Source: Allodiplogaster sudhausi (Eukaryota; Nematoda; Chromadorea; Rhabditida; Diplogasteridae). From it: a stretch of DNA of 64,000 nt. The translations under genes and the position numbers were made by a program. Shown here piece after piece: positions 23,621-34,671 of the stretch. Location of the stretch: assembly GCA_945643635.1 (NCBI GenBank), contig CALZFC010000087.1, positions 1,505,001-1,569,000 of the forward strand, in the 5' to 3' direction. A model generated the notes under the pieces. It saw nothing but the letters and a program-made list of their open reading frames with translations. It searched no databases and was not told where the DNA came from. Every line of letters begins with the position of its first letter. Positions within the stretch are counted from its first letter, which is position 1.

Positions 23621-24806
23621 GAGAGAGAGATAGAGAGGAAAAATTTTGGAGACAAAAGCTGATGGTGGGTGCTACAGCGGCGACCCGCCGGTTGATGATG
23701 CCATGTGGGAAGCTGAGAGGGAGAGAAATCAGAGAAAGGAGAGAGAGAGAGAGAGAGAGCGCGAGAAAGGAAAGAGCGAAGAAAGAGAGTCAAGACTTTA
23801 CAACAAGGAGTTTGCCTGGCCACCGCTGGCCGAGGTAGCAGAGGGGTAGACAGTCGGCTGCTTCATCTCATATTCTCTCTCTCTTTCTCTTTCTCTCTCT
23901 CTGTCTGTTTCTCTCTGTGTCTCTCTATCTCTTGTGAAGTGGCGAATACGCTAGGAATAGGCGATTGTAAATTGAGGGTTGGTGGATCAGGAGTATAGCT
24001 TGGATCGGATATCGACTTTTGGTGGATGTAGAAGGAGAGTATTTTGTGAGTGCTGGCGCTGTCATCAGAAAAAAATACATTTATATACATGAAAAAACAA
24101 AAGGCGTAGAAGGAAAATAGAGATTTCTACAGGTGACAATGAAGGACCGCGCGGCAGCCGAGAAAGCGTGTAAAGAACCGAATCCGATCATCGATGGCAG
24201 AAAGGCCAATGTCAATCTCGCGTATCTCGGAGCTAAGCCAAGAGGCAACATTCAACTCGCTGGTCAGCGCTCTCTTCTTTATCATTTCGGATAGGGGTGT
24301 ATTTATCACCGAATTCGTATTTTTCTAACTTTTTTTTGCCAAAGATCAAGCTTACGGTTAGAGTCAGAAATGTTTAGTTGTGTGGAAATGTTTTGATTGA
24401 AGCCCCTTCACATCGCATACCCTTTTTGCTGATCTCTCTGTTTTTCTTGCCCACCTAGATCTCAGCAGTTCAATCGTTCCTTCCAGTCTCTAAACTACCA
24501 TAACATGCGTGAAGATGTGTTGTTGGCTGAGTTGAATTCCGCCTTCTTGAAGTAGTTTGATTGTCTGGAAGTGTCATGACGTTGCTTGGGATGGAAGGGG
24601 TTGATGAGAGTTGTGAGTGATGGAGTGAGTGTGCTCTTCCCTTCTTCAGCCCTCACCAATACGGCAGGCATGCAACTGCCGCTGCAGACTCAGCTACAAG
24701 CACTCTTCTCTCCTCGCATCGGGTCAGTTCTTTCTTCCTACCAACTACCTCCCTACACACTCCTAGCCCTGCCAGTCCACCATACTAATGCTCTGCCTTG
24801 GCTAAA

Positions 24807-24848
<42 letters not shown>

Positions 24849-25563
24849 TTCTCTGAATCTGTTTTTGTCCGATCGATTAGAATATGCTTTGAAATAGTCG
24901 TTCTCTCTTCATCTCTCTGCAGAATTTACCCAAGGAAGAAGCAGAGGAGTTAAAGCAGACAACCGACTATGTCTGGGTGAGCTAAGCAAGATGAGTATTC
25001 CAATAAGAGTGTGACTGCTGCCTGCAGAATGAATGTTCAAACTTCCCGCTCTCACTCCTTCCACTTTTATCGATTCGATTTGGATTTGCTTCTTTCTTTC
25101 ACGGTGAATAAGTTGAATGGTTTCGATTGAACGTCCTCTAATTATGATCCCAAAGGGGAAAAGGGGCGTGGCTTGCGTTTGGAATTTCCTTGCAGAGATT
25201 TCCTTCTGCTGTCTCTGTGTGTGCTGAGTGCTGGCGCTGCTTACCCTTTCTTCTTTCTTTATCCAGCACATCAAATCAATCCAATATCATTACTTACCAT
25301 TCCAACATGGAAAGTGCCAGTTGTCTTCAAGAACATTGCACATCTCGAATGGAAATCTCGCAGAGAGTTTAGAAAACAATATTTGTTGGCAAAACCAAAT
25401 AAAGGTAGAAAAGTGGGTGAAAGTCGAGAGAAATAATAATCGAAAAGAGGGTACTCCTTGCATAGGCAGCACCCACACTTTGCAGTGATCCGCAAATGGA
25501 TTTGGCCTCTTAGATCAGTTTAGTTATTTGTTTGGGTGAAGGTGTGCAATGAATGGTGTAACT

Positions 25564-25608
<45 letters not shown>

Positions 25609-26644
25609 GTCTCTGTGTCTTTATACGTCTCTCATCCTTTTGTCTTTCACTACATCTTCGGCTGCCCTGGTTCTTCTTTTCCCTCTCCTTCTCACCTTTT
25701 ACTAATGATTTCGTGTAACCATGCTTCTCTTAAATTTGAAAAGGAGTGAACTGTGCCAAAAACAGTCGAGTCATGTATGCAGTGGCATTATGAATTGCGG
25801 ATCCTCTAGCTCCCCCTCTTTCTTCTCTTAAATCAATCAAAAGAGCTTTTATGAAACACGCATTCCCTTTTGAATGTGAACACAGTAGGACAGATGCAGA
25901 GTCTGAGTAAGTCTTTTCTCTTCTTCTTCACTCTCGCCATCAACAAAACAGCACTGCTTCTTCTCTTCAAAAAGTCTCATTCTAATATTCTACTAATGAT
26001 AAAAGAAGATAATGAATAAAAGGAGAATGCTGTGTTGTTGGTGAAAGAGAAGAGTGAATGGAAGAGGAGGAGGAGGAGAGAGAGAAAGAGAGGAGAAGAT
26101 GGAATGGACTCGTTCCAGAATGCCTCAGCTGTACTTCCCGCAACAAGCTGCGATGATGAACCCTCTGCTTGGACTGGGCGCGGCTTCCGCTGCCAACCAA
26201 CTCCCTCATCTCGACTACTCTCAGGTGGCCACTCTCCTTCTTGAGTGAGTACAAAGAGATTGTAGCTGCAGGCGCTGGCAGCCGCGATGGCCGCGCAGGG
26301 AGGGGCGAGTGCAGCCTTCGCTGCCAACAACGCCGCTGCAGCCGCCGTCAACCCTGCCGCTTTCTTCCATCCTGCAGGTTTATACGCTCACCTTTCATTA
26401 ATTATGATGTTGTTGTTATCCGAGGTAAAGAGTCTCTCCTTCTTTCTCTCTTCTTCTCTCTCTCTCTTATTCTTTGACTCTCTCTCCCTCCTTTTCAGTC
26501 AGCTCAGCAAGTCTAGACCAGTACACCGTGGCAGCGGCGGCAGCGGCGTACTCACCGTACTCGGCGGCCTCGTTCCCTTTCCAGCTCCAGTCCGCTCAGC
26601 TCGCTTCTGCTGCCGCGCAGTCAATTGAGCATCAGCGGGTGTAA
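22973..26644 (+). CDS. RBM24/RBM38/SUP-12-like RNA-binding protein, 7 coding exons
   Basis: Single-RRM splicing and mRNA-stability regulator of the RBM24/RBM38 (worm SUP-12) family, which controls muscle-type alternative splicing in animals. Coding exons 22973-23087 (ATG at 22979), 23275-23432, 24133-24262, 24650-24722, 26119-26224, 26272-26377 and 26499-26644 give 275 residues. The RRM covers about residues 40-120: [23 protein letters not shown]1 as KSRGYGF joined to VTM, then [20 protein letters not shown], which is highly characteristic. The C-terminal part is Ala/Gln/Tyr-rich and low-complexity. Exon 1 follows a CT tract and CTGCAG six bases before the ATG, so a non-coding or trans-spliced leader is likely. 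The first two RRM exons are secure; exons 4-6 rest on phase agreement. Confidence 0.9.
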
Positions 26645-28382
26645 CTGAGCACCACTCTCTTCACTCTTTCTTTCTCTCGCTGTCTTCCCTCTTTCTTTCT
26701 TGCACTCTCCCTATCACTCATAATATTTCCACTTTCATCCTCTTCCCTTTCCATCTCTAATTCTCCCCTCTCTCAGTCATCAGAAGACAATAAGATTCGC
26801 GCTGCCATGGTCTACGTGAGATTCTTGACTTGATTGCCGTGTCCTTCTCCCATCTGCTACCCTCATGATATTGAAAAGAAGCATAATGCCTTATGAATAT
26901 TGCCAGTCTGACAGACCGATGAACAGCCTTCAGGCCAAATGCACTGTAAAATTTATTATCCGAAAGTATATATTAGATGGTTTTGTCGCTCTTTCGCGTG
27001 TAGTACTGCCTTTGATTCCAGCCTAGCAGACGATTAGCAAATATTTCTATCAGGATTCTGTCGTTAACTTTGCCAGTTGAATTCCCTCAAATCACTGAGG
27101 TTTCTCCTGAATCCATCCTACAATTAGAATTGTGACGCATTTATTAGTGGAATTTTATCAGTGTCCCAATCGCTTTCCATTTACCTTCTCAACAGTAAGT
27201 TTTCTCTCTCTCTCTCTCCCTCTCTCTCTATCATTCTATCTCTCTCCTCTTTCTCGCCCTCTCTCTCTCTTCTCGTTCTCCTCCCATCCCATACTCCTTC
27301 CATAGTCTCTCTCCTTCTATTTCTCCACCAGTCCAAAGATGTTTCTCCAGTCATCTCTAGTTCCTGCCTCATATTCTCTCTCTCTCCTTTTTCGTTCATT
27401 CTTATGAAAATCTTCCATCCGCATCCTTAATTATTCAATAACGACTGTAAAAAAATTGTCCTTCTCATTTTCCCAGTTCACCTATCCTTCTCGTAATTGT
27501 TCCGTTTTTCACAATTAGTCAGTCTCCTTTTAGATGTTGCCCAGAGTATAGAAAATCGTGCCACGAAAGCCGTACGGTTCAACTTTCAGCCTAAGAGTCC
27601 CACATAACGCGAATCTGGCATTTGCCTTGAATTTGCTGCATAATTATGTATGAAAACTGATAAATTCAATTTCACAAGTTTTATCACCACTTGGCAAACG
27701 TTGAAAAACATCAAATATAGAGAAAAAAATTGCGCATAAACCCGTCATTTTAAATTAAGAACTCTCAACGGAATTAATTAGCAGAAGGGCACCCATTCAA
27801 ATTGGAATTATTGGCGAGAATGGAAGACTAGAAAGTAGGCGATTAGAGCAATGAAGGGACCAGAATCTGACAAAAGAAATCGTTACACGAGAAACTGTTC
27901 TTATGCCAACGACCCTTCTTTCCATTGCGGGAATCCATGTCAACGGAAAGTAAAGCTTTGTGTCCAAACAGTCGATTCCCCTTTAAACTATGCAGCTAAA
28001 AGACAATTCTATCCCTGCTTATGTACAAAGTTTCTGTCAAATAGCATTGGATGTACTTAGAAGAAGGAATCTTATGTACATACACACATCCTCGGCAGAA
28101 GTGATATCCCTTTGAGAAGCAACATCAAATTCAATCTTATAAAGCATGCACACCTTAGAATGTTTCTAAGGATGTCCACTAACAGGTTGAGATTGTTAGT
28201 GTAAGCCGACTTGATGAGAAAGATACATGGAGAGCTTGGCCAATGCGACGACTGAAGTGTCCTCTGAGAGGGTTTCACTCTTCTCGTCTTCGTCTCGCTT
28301 CCTCTCTCGACTTGCCCAACTTTGTCTGCAAGTTCTTCTTCATACAATCCCAGTCAAAATTCACTTTTCTTCAAATCCCCAT
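26645..28382. other. Intergenic between convergent RBM24-like and SLC17 genes
   Basis: Presumed 3' untranslated regions and spacer, with a CT tract at about 27200-27270. A cysteine-containing open frame at 27851-28060 (plus) has no recognisable family and no splice context; I do not call it. Confidence 0.5.
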
Positions 28383-28755
28383 TTATTTCGCGATCCTACC
28401 TTCCTGATATTCTGCCAAATTTTTTTCTTTGCTGCAGCTGGTTGTTGAATAATACATATTATTCAACAACCAGATGAAGCTTAATTTTTTTTTTCTGAAA
28501 CCTGAATAAAGCTTGAACCTCTCGGCAGATCCCCAAAGAGTGAAGAAGACAACGGGAAGAAGGGCGACGACTGCCGAAATTTCGAATACAATTGTCCAGC
28601 CATGCGATGAACCCGCCCTGAACAATAGAATATTAAATTCAGTGTATAGAAAGCACAATACAAAAGTACATGTTTGGTAATACAAGCGGACTACTGCTAA
28701 TTATCACAACAACTTACGATAAGAGTCACTGATCACTCTCACAATAATGCTTTTC

Positions 28756-28792
<37 letters not shown>

Positions 28793-28835
28793 CCTCCACT
28801 CTCTCTCTCTTTCTCTCTCTCTCTGTTTCCCTCCA

Positions 28836-28869
<34 letters not shown>

Positions 28870-30443
28870 GCAGATTTCTCCCCATTACGGCGCAGACGGA
28901 CTTACTCTGTTAGAACCATAGAGAGAATCTTGTTGAAGATAGCGACAACAGCAACAAAGGAGAAAGAGATGCCAGTGACTATTCCGGAGTAGGCGGGAGC
29001 CAGTTGGATCAGAGCAGTTTGTACTCCTGGCGTGTGCAGACCTGTGGAGATTTCTATCACCATCTTATCATTCATATTGGGAAATTAAGAAACTTGAAAA
29101 TTCTTACCAGCGAACGCATTGGCGAGACAAAGAAGAACTACTGTGATCGCTGGATGAGTAATGAAAGGAACCGCTCCCACGCAGAGACCAAGGCCGAGAG
29201 AGGCTAGCAGATTGAAGAACTGAGGAAAGAGAGAGAGAGATAGAGAAGCAGAGAACAAGGAGAAGTTAGAGAGCATGCAAAACTAAGAGAGTAGAGACCT
29301 TGCATGAGGCAGTCTTGGAGAGTCGTTGATTGGCAGTGAGAAAAGAAGCGAGAGAAGAAGACAGCGTCTTGGATAGCCAGAGGGCGATCATTGGAAGGGC
29401 CGAGACTATTCCATTTGTTGTCGAATCCAACTGAAGAACATCAGAAAAGTACTTTGGCAGCAGCTGAAACGACAACTTGAAGTGAATAGGCATCCAGGGA
29501 TCCTCTCACTTGCTGCTTCTCTCTTCTCTTTGGAACCTGCAGCATAATGACGAGTGGATATTCGTGGCAGACGAGGGCAGCAACGGCCACAAACAGAGGC
29601 CTTGAGGAGAGAATGGCCCTCCACGGCGGACTCCCCCTCTCCGTTCTCTTCCCCAGAGACTCCTCGGCGATCTTCCTTCCCACATATTCCTCTTCTCGCT
29701 CAAATTTATCTTAGTCTATATTTATAATAAAATGAACAATGCCTTTTTCAGTTGCGGAAATTAGGAAAGAAAATGCAAAGAGAAAGTCTAACAATGCTGA
29801 TGAAGAAGTGTTTGCTTGGTTTGTCAGCAGAGAGGATCGTCCAAATGACGAGAACAGTCGCAGCAATTACGGCTGCAATTAGTAAAATACGTCGAAGATG
29901 GACAGCGAAAAACACACCAGAGAGATAGAAGATGGCTGGCCATCCTCCGAAGGAGTGGCTCGAAGACGAGCAGAGCATTCCGGCCAGAGGAAGAATAAGA
30001 AGAGTTCCTGAATATTTATACTTATCATTGTTCCCGGCATACTGTTCATCTACAGTATCCTTTATTTATTTATTGTGAATGAATTGCGAAAGTAGCCGAA
30101 TCTTACCAATTTGACGTCCTCCAGTCACGAATCCAAGAGCAAAAGGCCGCTCCTGAAAATGACCGGTTTATCGACAAAATGCATGACTACTAATGTAAAG
30201 AAGAGATTACTCGATAGCATACCTTTGGAGGAAACCATCTGGAAATCATTGATGAAGCAGATGGAAAGAGAAAGGCGTCGCCCATCCCAGCCATTATCCT
30301 GAAGAGGGAGAGAGAGGGTGAGAAAGAGAGAAAGAAACAAAGAGAGATGAAGAAACAGAGAAAGAGAGAAGGATAGAAGGAAAGAGAGAGTGAGAGAAAG
30401 AGAAAGAGAAAAATTTGAAAGTTAGAAAGAGAGAAAGAAAGAA

Positions 30444-30499
<56 letters not shown>

Positions 30500-31401
30500 G
30501 TGAGTCAGAGAGAATGGTTGAGACCAAAGTAATAAGTAAGTGTGGCGTTTGATACCGGCAGATGAAGGCGAGCCACACGGATATTGGAGCGACTACGGGC
30601 ATGAGCAGGTTGGAGATGACAAGAATGGTCAAGGATGCACAGATTGTCCACTTCCCTAGTATTCGGCATTGGAATACAGCCTCTTTCACTCTATTTATTT
30701 CTTGTAAAACGTCTGAAAATTGTTTGAATTCATAAATTGCTCACCATTGAGTCTGTCAGAGTGTGGTCCAGTTAACAGCATCATTAGGGATCCGACATTT
30801 TGAGCGGCGAAGATGAACCCTGAAATGTTTAAGTAAAAAAGGAGGAAGGTAGGATAGGCATAAGAAAGAGGAGTAAAGGGATAGGGAGGGTGAGTGAGAG
30901 AGAAAAAGAAGGGAAGGTAGCTGAAGATCTGTGATCTTTGGAGGATCTGGAAGAGTTTGGAATGAAATCGGAATTGAATTGAACTCGGATAAGAAGAGAC
31001 CTCCTTTTTCAGTTCTTTAGCCATAAGTAAACAAGGAGGAAGAATACATAGTAGATGTATTCTGACCGATTACTATTTCTTTCTTTCCCATTTCCTTCCG
31101 AGCTTCTCCATCCAACCCTCTTCAATATCCACATACATACTACATACCATTCTTTTGTATCTGTTCAACTGCACTCGCCTACTCATACCGTTCTCTCTCC
31201 CTTTCTCGCCCTCTCTCTCCCTCCCTCTCCTTCTCTCTCTTTCCCTCTCTCTCCCTCTTTCTCACTCTCTCTCTCTCTCTCTTTCCCTCTCTCTCTCTAC
31301 CTCTCTCATTCTCTCTCGCGCTCTCTCTCCCTCTGTCCCTATCTCTCCCTCTCTTTCCTTCTCTCTCCTTCTCTCTCCCTCCTCCTCTCCCTCCCTCTCT
31401 C

Positions 31402-31440
<39 letters not shown>

Positions 31441-32594
31441 CTTCATCCAACCGCAGTGGAACCACCTAAACTGTCATTTTACACCTATATAGTCTCCCAC
31501 TCGTTTTCCTAACGCAGTCTCATGTCCTTCCTACGATTTCTGCATGTGAATCAGACCAAAACAGGATATGGAAGGGGGTAGCAGAGTCTTCTTCGCAACT
31601 TAGGCAAGCATAGTGGGAGAGATAGAGGGGAAGACAGAGAGAGGTAGAGAGATAGAAAGAGATACAGAGAGAGATGCGGGCAGGAAGAACAGAGCATCTG
31701 AGGGGCAAAGAAGAAGTATGTTGAAAAGCAGGAAAGATGCTCTGGAAAAGTCAGAATACTATGAAAGCCGACGGAGGATGATGATAAAAAGAGAAGGGGA
31801 GAAGAGAAGAGAATAGAAAAGACATCAAATGGCACGGCTTTGCCATGGGGCATTCAGGGAAGTCTTTCATTCGCCGACACAATGAGGAAGAAAATGAAGA
31901 ATGTAAACGGACCTTCTTCCAAGGAAGTCCACTCCAAGCGATTATTCGTTGAGCAAGGAACAATCTGCACCCCGTCTTCGTCTTCATGCTTCCTGATTAA
32001 TAGAGAAACAAATTTTCAGTAGTGACACAGCTATTTATGGAAATAAATACGAAAGAGAACGAAGAAAGCAACGATACCATGGACATGAGGCGTTGGAGCT
32101 GGAAGAGAGAGCGGCAGCTTCCGCAGCCGATTCTGAGGATGCGTTGGTTGAGCGGGAATTCCGCGAATGAAGAGATGGAGAACTATCCGCTGGTAACTTC
32201 TTCACCATGCACACCACAGAGAGAGCCAGATTGGATGTTGAGACCTGGAAAGAGAGACTGAGTGAGAGAGTGAATTGAAGTGAGAGATTACAGACTGAGA
32301 GGGCGATGAAGCAGAGACAGAGTAGAATAGCGACGAGAAGGCGAATTGAAGGGAAGATTGGCGAGCTCTCGGAAACCTCAAAATATACTGTAACAAAAAT
32401 CTCATGCCTGTCTCATGTTTCCACCTAATAATGAAAATGAGACATTCGGGATAACAACTATTTTGAATGACACTTCCACATACCACTTTTCCTGGAGCAT
32501 CAAAGTTCAAATCCGGAACCGGGTCATTTCTTCGTTTGCTTTCTTCTGCTCCTTCTTCAAGAGTCTTCTCTGGTTGCGGTGAGATTGCAACCAT
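28383..32594 (-). CDS. SLC17-family anion/phosphate-type MFS transporter, 15 exons
   Basis: Twelve-helix major facilitator of the SLC17 group (sodium-phosphate, sialin, vesicular glutamate or nucleotide type). Exons (minus): 32484-32594, 32296-32376, 32078-32244, 31913-31992, 30745-30819, 30556-30712, 30223-30298, 30107-30152, 29918-30007, 29793-29872, 29537-29698, 29299-29463, 29108-29219, 28906-29041, 28383-28617; 590 residues. Family marks: first helix RLLVAILLCLCFIALS, a Cys/Asn-rich luminal loop (NASCPW), LEWTSLEEGFIFAAQNVGSL, the signature IMAGMGDAFLFPSASSMISR followed by WFPPKERPFALG, LPKYFSDVLQLDSTTNGIVS, and APAYSGIVTGISFSFVAVVA. The start ATG directly follows a CAG acceptor. The substrate cannot be assigned. 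Oddities: exons 2 and 11 use GAG acceptors, and the last exon contains A10 and a 36 bp palindrome, so the true C-terminus may be earlier. Confidence 0.88.
28438..28473. repeat. 17 bp perfect inverted repeat with 2 bp spacer
   Basis: CTGGTTGTTGAATAATA, CA, then the exact reverse complement. It lies at the 3' end of the SLC17-like gene, inside the predicted last exon. It may be a 3' UTR hairpin if the true stop is upstream. Confidence 0.9.
31190..31445. repeat. CT-rich microsatellite in an SLC17 intron
   Basis: About 250 bp of almost pure CT/CCT/TTCT repeat on the plus strand (GA in the transcript), in intron 4 of the transporter gene. Confidence 0.9.
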
Positions 32595-33759
32595 CTGAAT
32601 GGGATGCAGATTCAAACTCCAATCATAGGTACAAAAAAGTGAACTGTGTTAATACATTTATATATATATATAAGTAGTAAAGTAATTAATGTAAGATAAA
32701 TCAAGTGAATAGAACTGAAGAGAAGAAGAAGAGAATAGAAGAGAAAATTATGAAAAGAGGAAGGGAAGGAGGAGAGATAATTCAGCTCCTTCTATGCAAA
32801 TAACATGCATCCAATCTCATTTACAGGCACCATGTCAGTTATGAGGACAGACGAAAGAATCACGACAATGTATTTGGAATTTGTGATCGGCCAGCAGGTG
32901 AGAGGCTGAGAGGGTGAGAAAGTGAGAGGGTGAGAGAGTGAGAAAGTGAGAAGGTGAGAGAGTGAGAGGAGAAGTGGTAGCCTGAGGGGAGAGTTGTGGA
33001 GTCCCCGCCCTGTTGGAGAAGAAGAGGGAGGAGGTGGGAGGTTCGAGAGGGAAGACAACCGTGAGATAGAAAAAGACAACTCATTTAATGGTCGCTGCAA
33101 ACAATGCCAAATACATATGTATGTGTGTATGTCTATCAACAAACATGATCTCTCAAATCAACATAATTAAGCTGATTCAACCCCGCTCGTGTCTCATCAA
33201 AAGGAAAGCAAAACAAGACGTGACAAGCAACAACAACCAAGGATTTATTGGAAAAGTCCAGGGAGATTCGCATTGGAAGTATGCCGATGAATGAACCCGA
33301 GACTACTCTCTAGCTGTAAGTATACAACTGCAGGACTTGTTTTGTGGCTGATTGAAGAGATTCTTCAAAATGAATAGTCTAATCGGTAGCAGAGATATCA
33401 CTCATTGATTATCGTGATAATTCTAGTGTTGATCATTTTGTTTAATTAATCATTCGAGGACAATTAAATAGTTCTTTCACTCATCGCTTTCTCTTACTGA
33501 TTAATAAAGGCAAACACAAAGAAGAGCAATTTAGGAGACTCCACTTTGAATTTCATTTAAAAGTTAAATAATCGAAAAAAATTCTCATTTCTTCTACATC
33601 CTCTCCATGCAGAACTCTCTTCTTCCCATCTCTTTCCTTTATACTCTCAAAGAGATCCACGTGAGACTCTGAACTTTTAGAAGGTAATGAGGCGAGTTGC
33701 GTGGGATGCGCGAATCTGTCCAGTTTTTGCCGTTTAACTCATTCCATTCTCTCTCTCCT

Positions 33760-33793
<34 letters not shown>

Positions 33794-34022
33794 GCTCGCT
33801 CTATTTTTCTATCTCTCTCTCATACCTTCTTCCTCCGGCTGGTGGCTATTTTCTCCATCTGATGAGTAAATATGACGTCTCCGGAGATAGATAGTATGAC
33901 TTCCTCTTTCTTTACATATTGGACATAAGAGATCTTCAAAAAAATACAATCAGCCAAGGAGACGGCGTGATTTCAACTCTGTGTGTGGGAGGTGGGGGAG
34001 GAAAGAAAAGCACGGGGAAAGC

Positions 34023-34053
<31 letters not shown>

Positions 34054-34666
34054 AGAGCGAGAGTAGGAGAGACAGAGAGAGCGACAGACAGACTAGAAGG
34101 AGACTGACATATCTAGCAAATGTGAATAGAAGAAGGAAGAATGAAGGATGAAGAGATAGCAGTGCCATCACCCTCAATCACAATTCATTGCATTCTCGTA
34201 GCGCATCTGATCACGGCAACCACCAAATTCATAAGAAGAACAATCTAGAGAATATATTATACAAACATAAAACGATTTGAGAGGCGACGAGAGGGAAGAA
34301 GAACAAACTGCTATTCCACTCTTGTAGAAGAGTTTCATAATATCCTGATATTTTGATGCCTGAATTAACAAAATTTGGGACCATAGAGAATATGCGGGGC
34401 TAAGAAGATTGTTGTAGAACAAAACTGTCCTTTTCTCAGTTCCAAAAATATCGTGACATTTTAAAAGGTTATCGTCTTGAGAGCTGATTTGCAGCAACGA
34501 CAAATACCATAGGTAAACAGAAGAGAGAGCAATGGGATCATGCCGAATTCGGTCGACAATTCCTGTCCTTCACTTTCACTTTGCCTACTCCAATATTAAT
34601 CTTTGTACCATTTACTTTCCGCTCAAAGTCGCAAAAGCATAAACCTTTAATCTTGAACAGGAATCA
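32595..34666. other. Intergenic upstream of the SLC17 gene
   Basis: Probable promoter side of the SLC17 gene. Contains a GTGAGA/GTGAGG-type tandem array at about 32895-32972, a CT tract at 33745-33815 and a GA tract at 34020-34085. A minus-strand open stretch near 34300-34480 is not called. Confidence 0.5.
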
Positions 34667-34671
34667 CTAAC

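Noticed and set aside
24923..24975. Exon-like stretch after CTCTGCAG in the RBM24-like gene
   Set aside because: In the phase required by exon 4 it runs into a TAA after nine codons; skipping it joins exons 4 and 5 cleanly.
27851..28060. 69-residue cysteine-containing open frame
   Set aside because: No recognised motif, no splice or leader context, AT-rich composition like the intergenic DNA around it.
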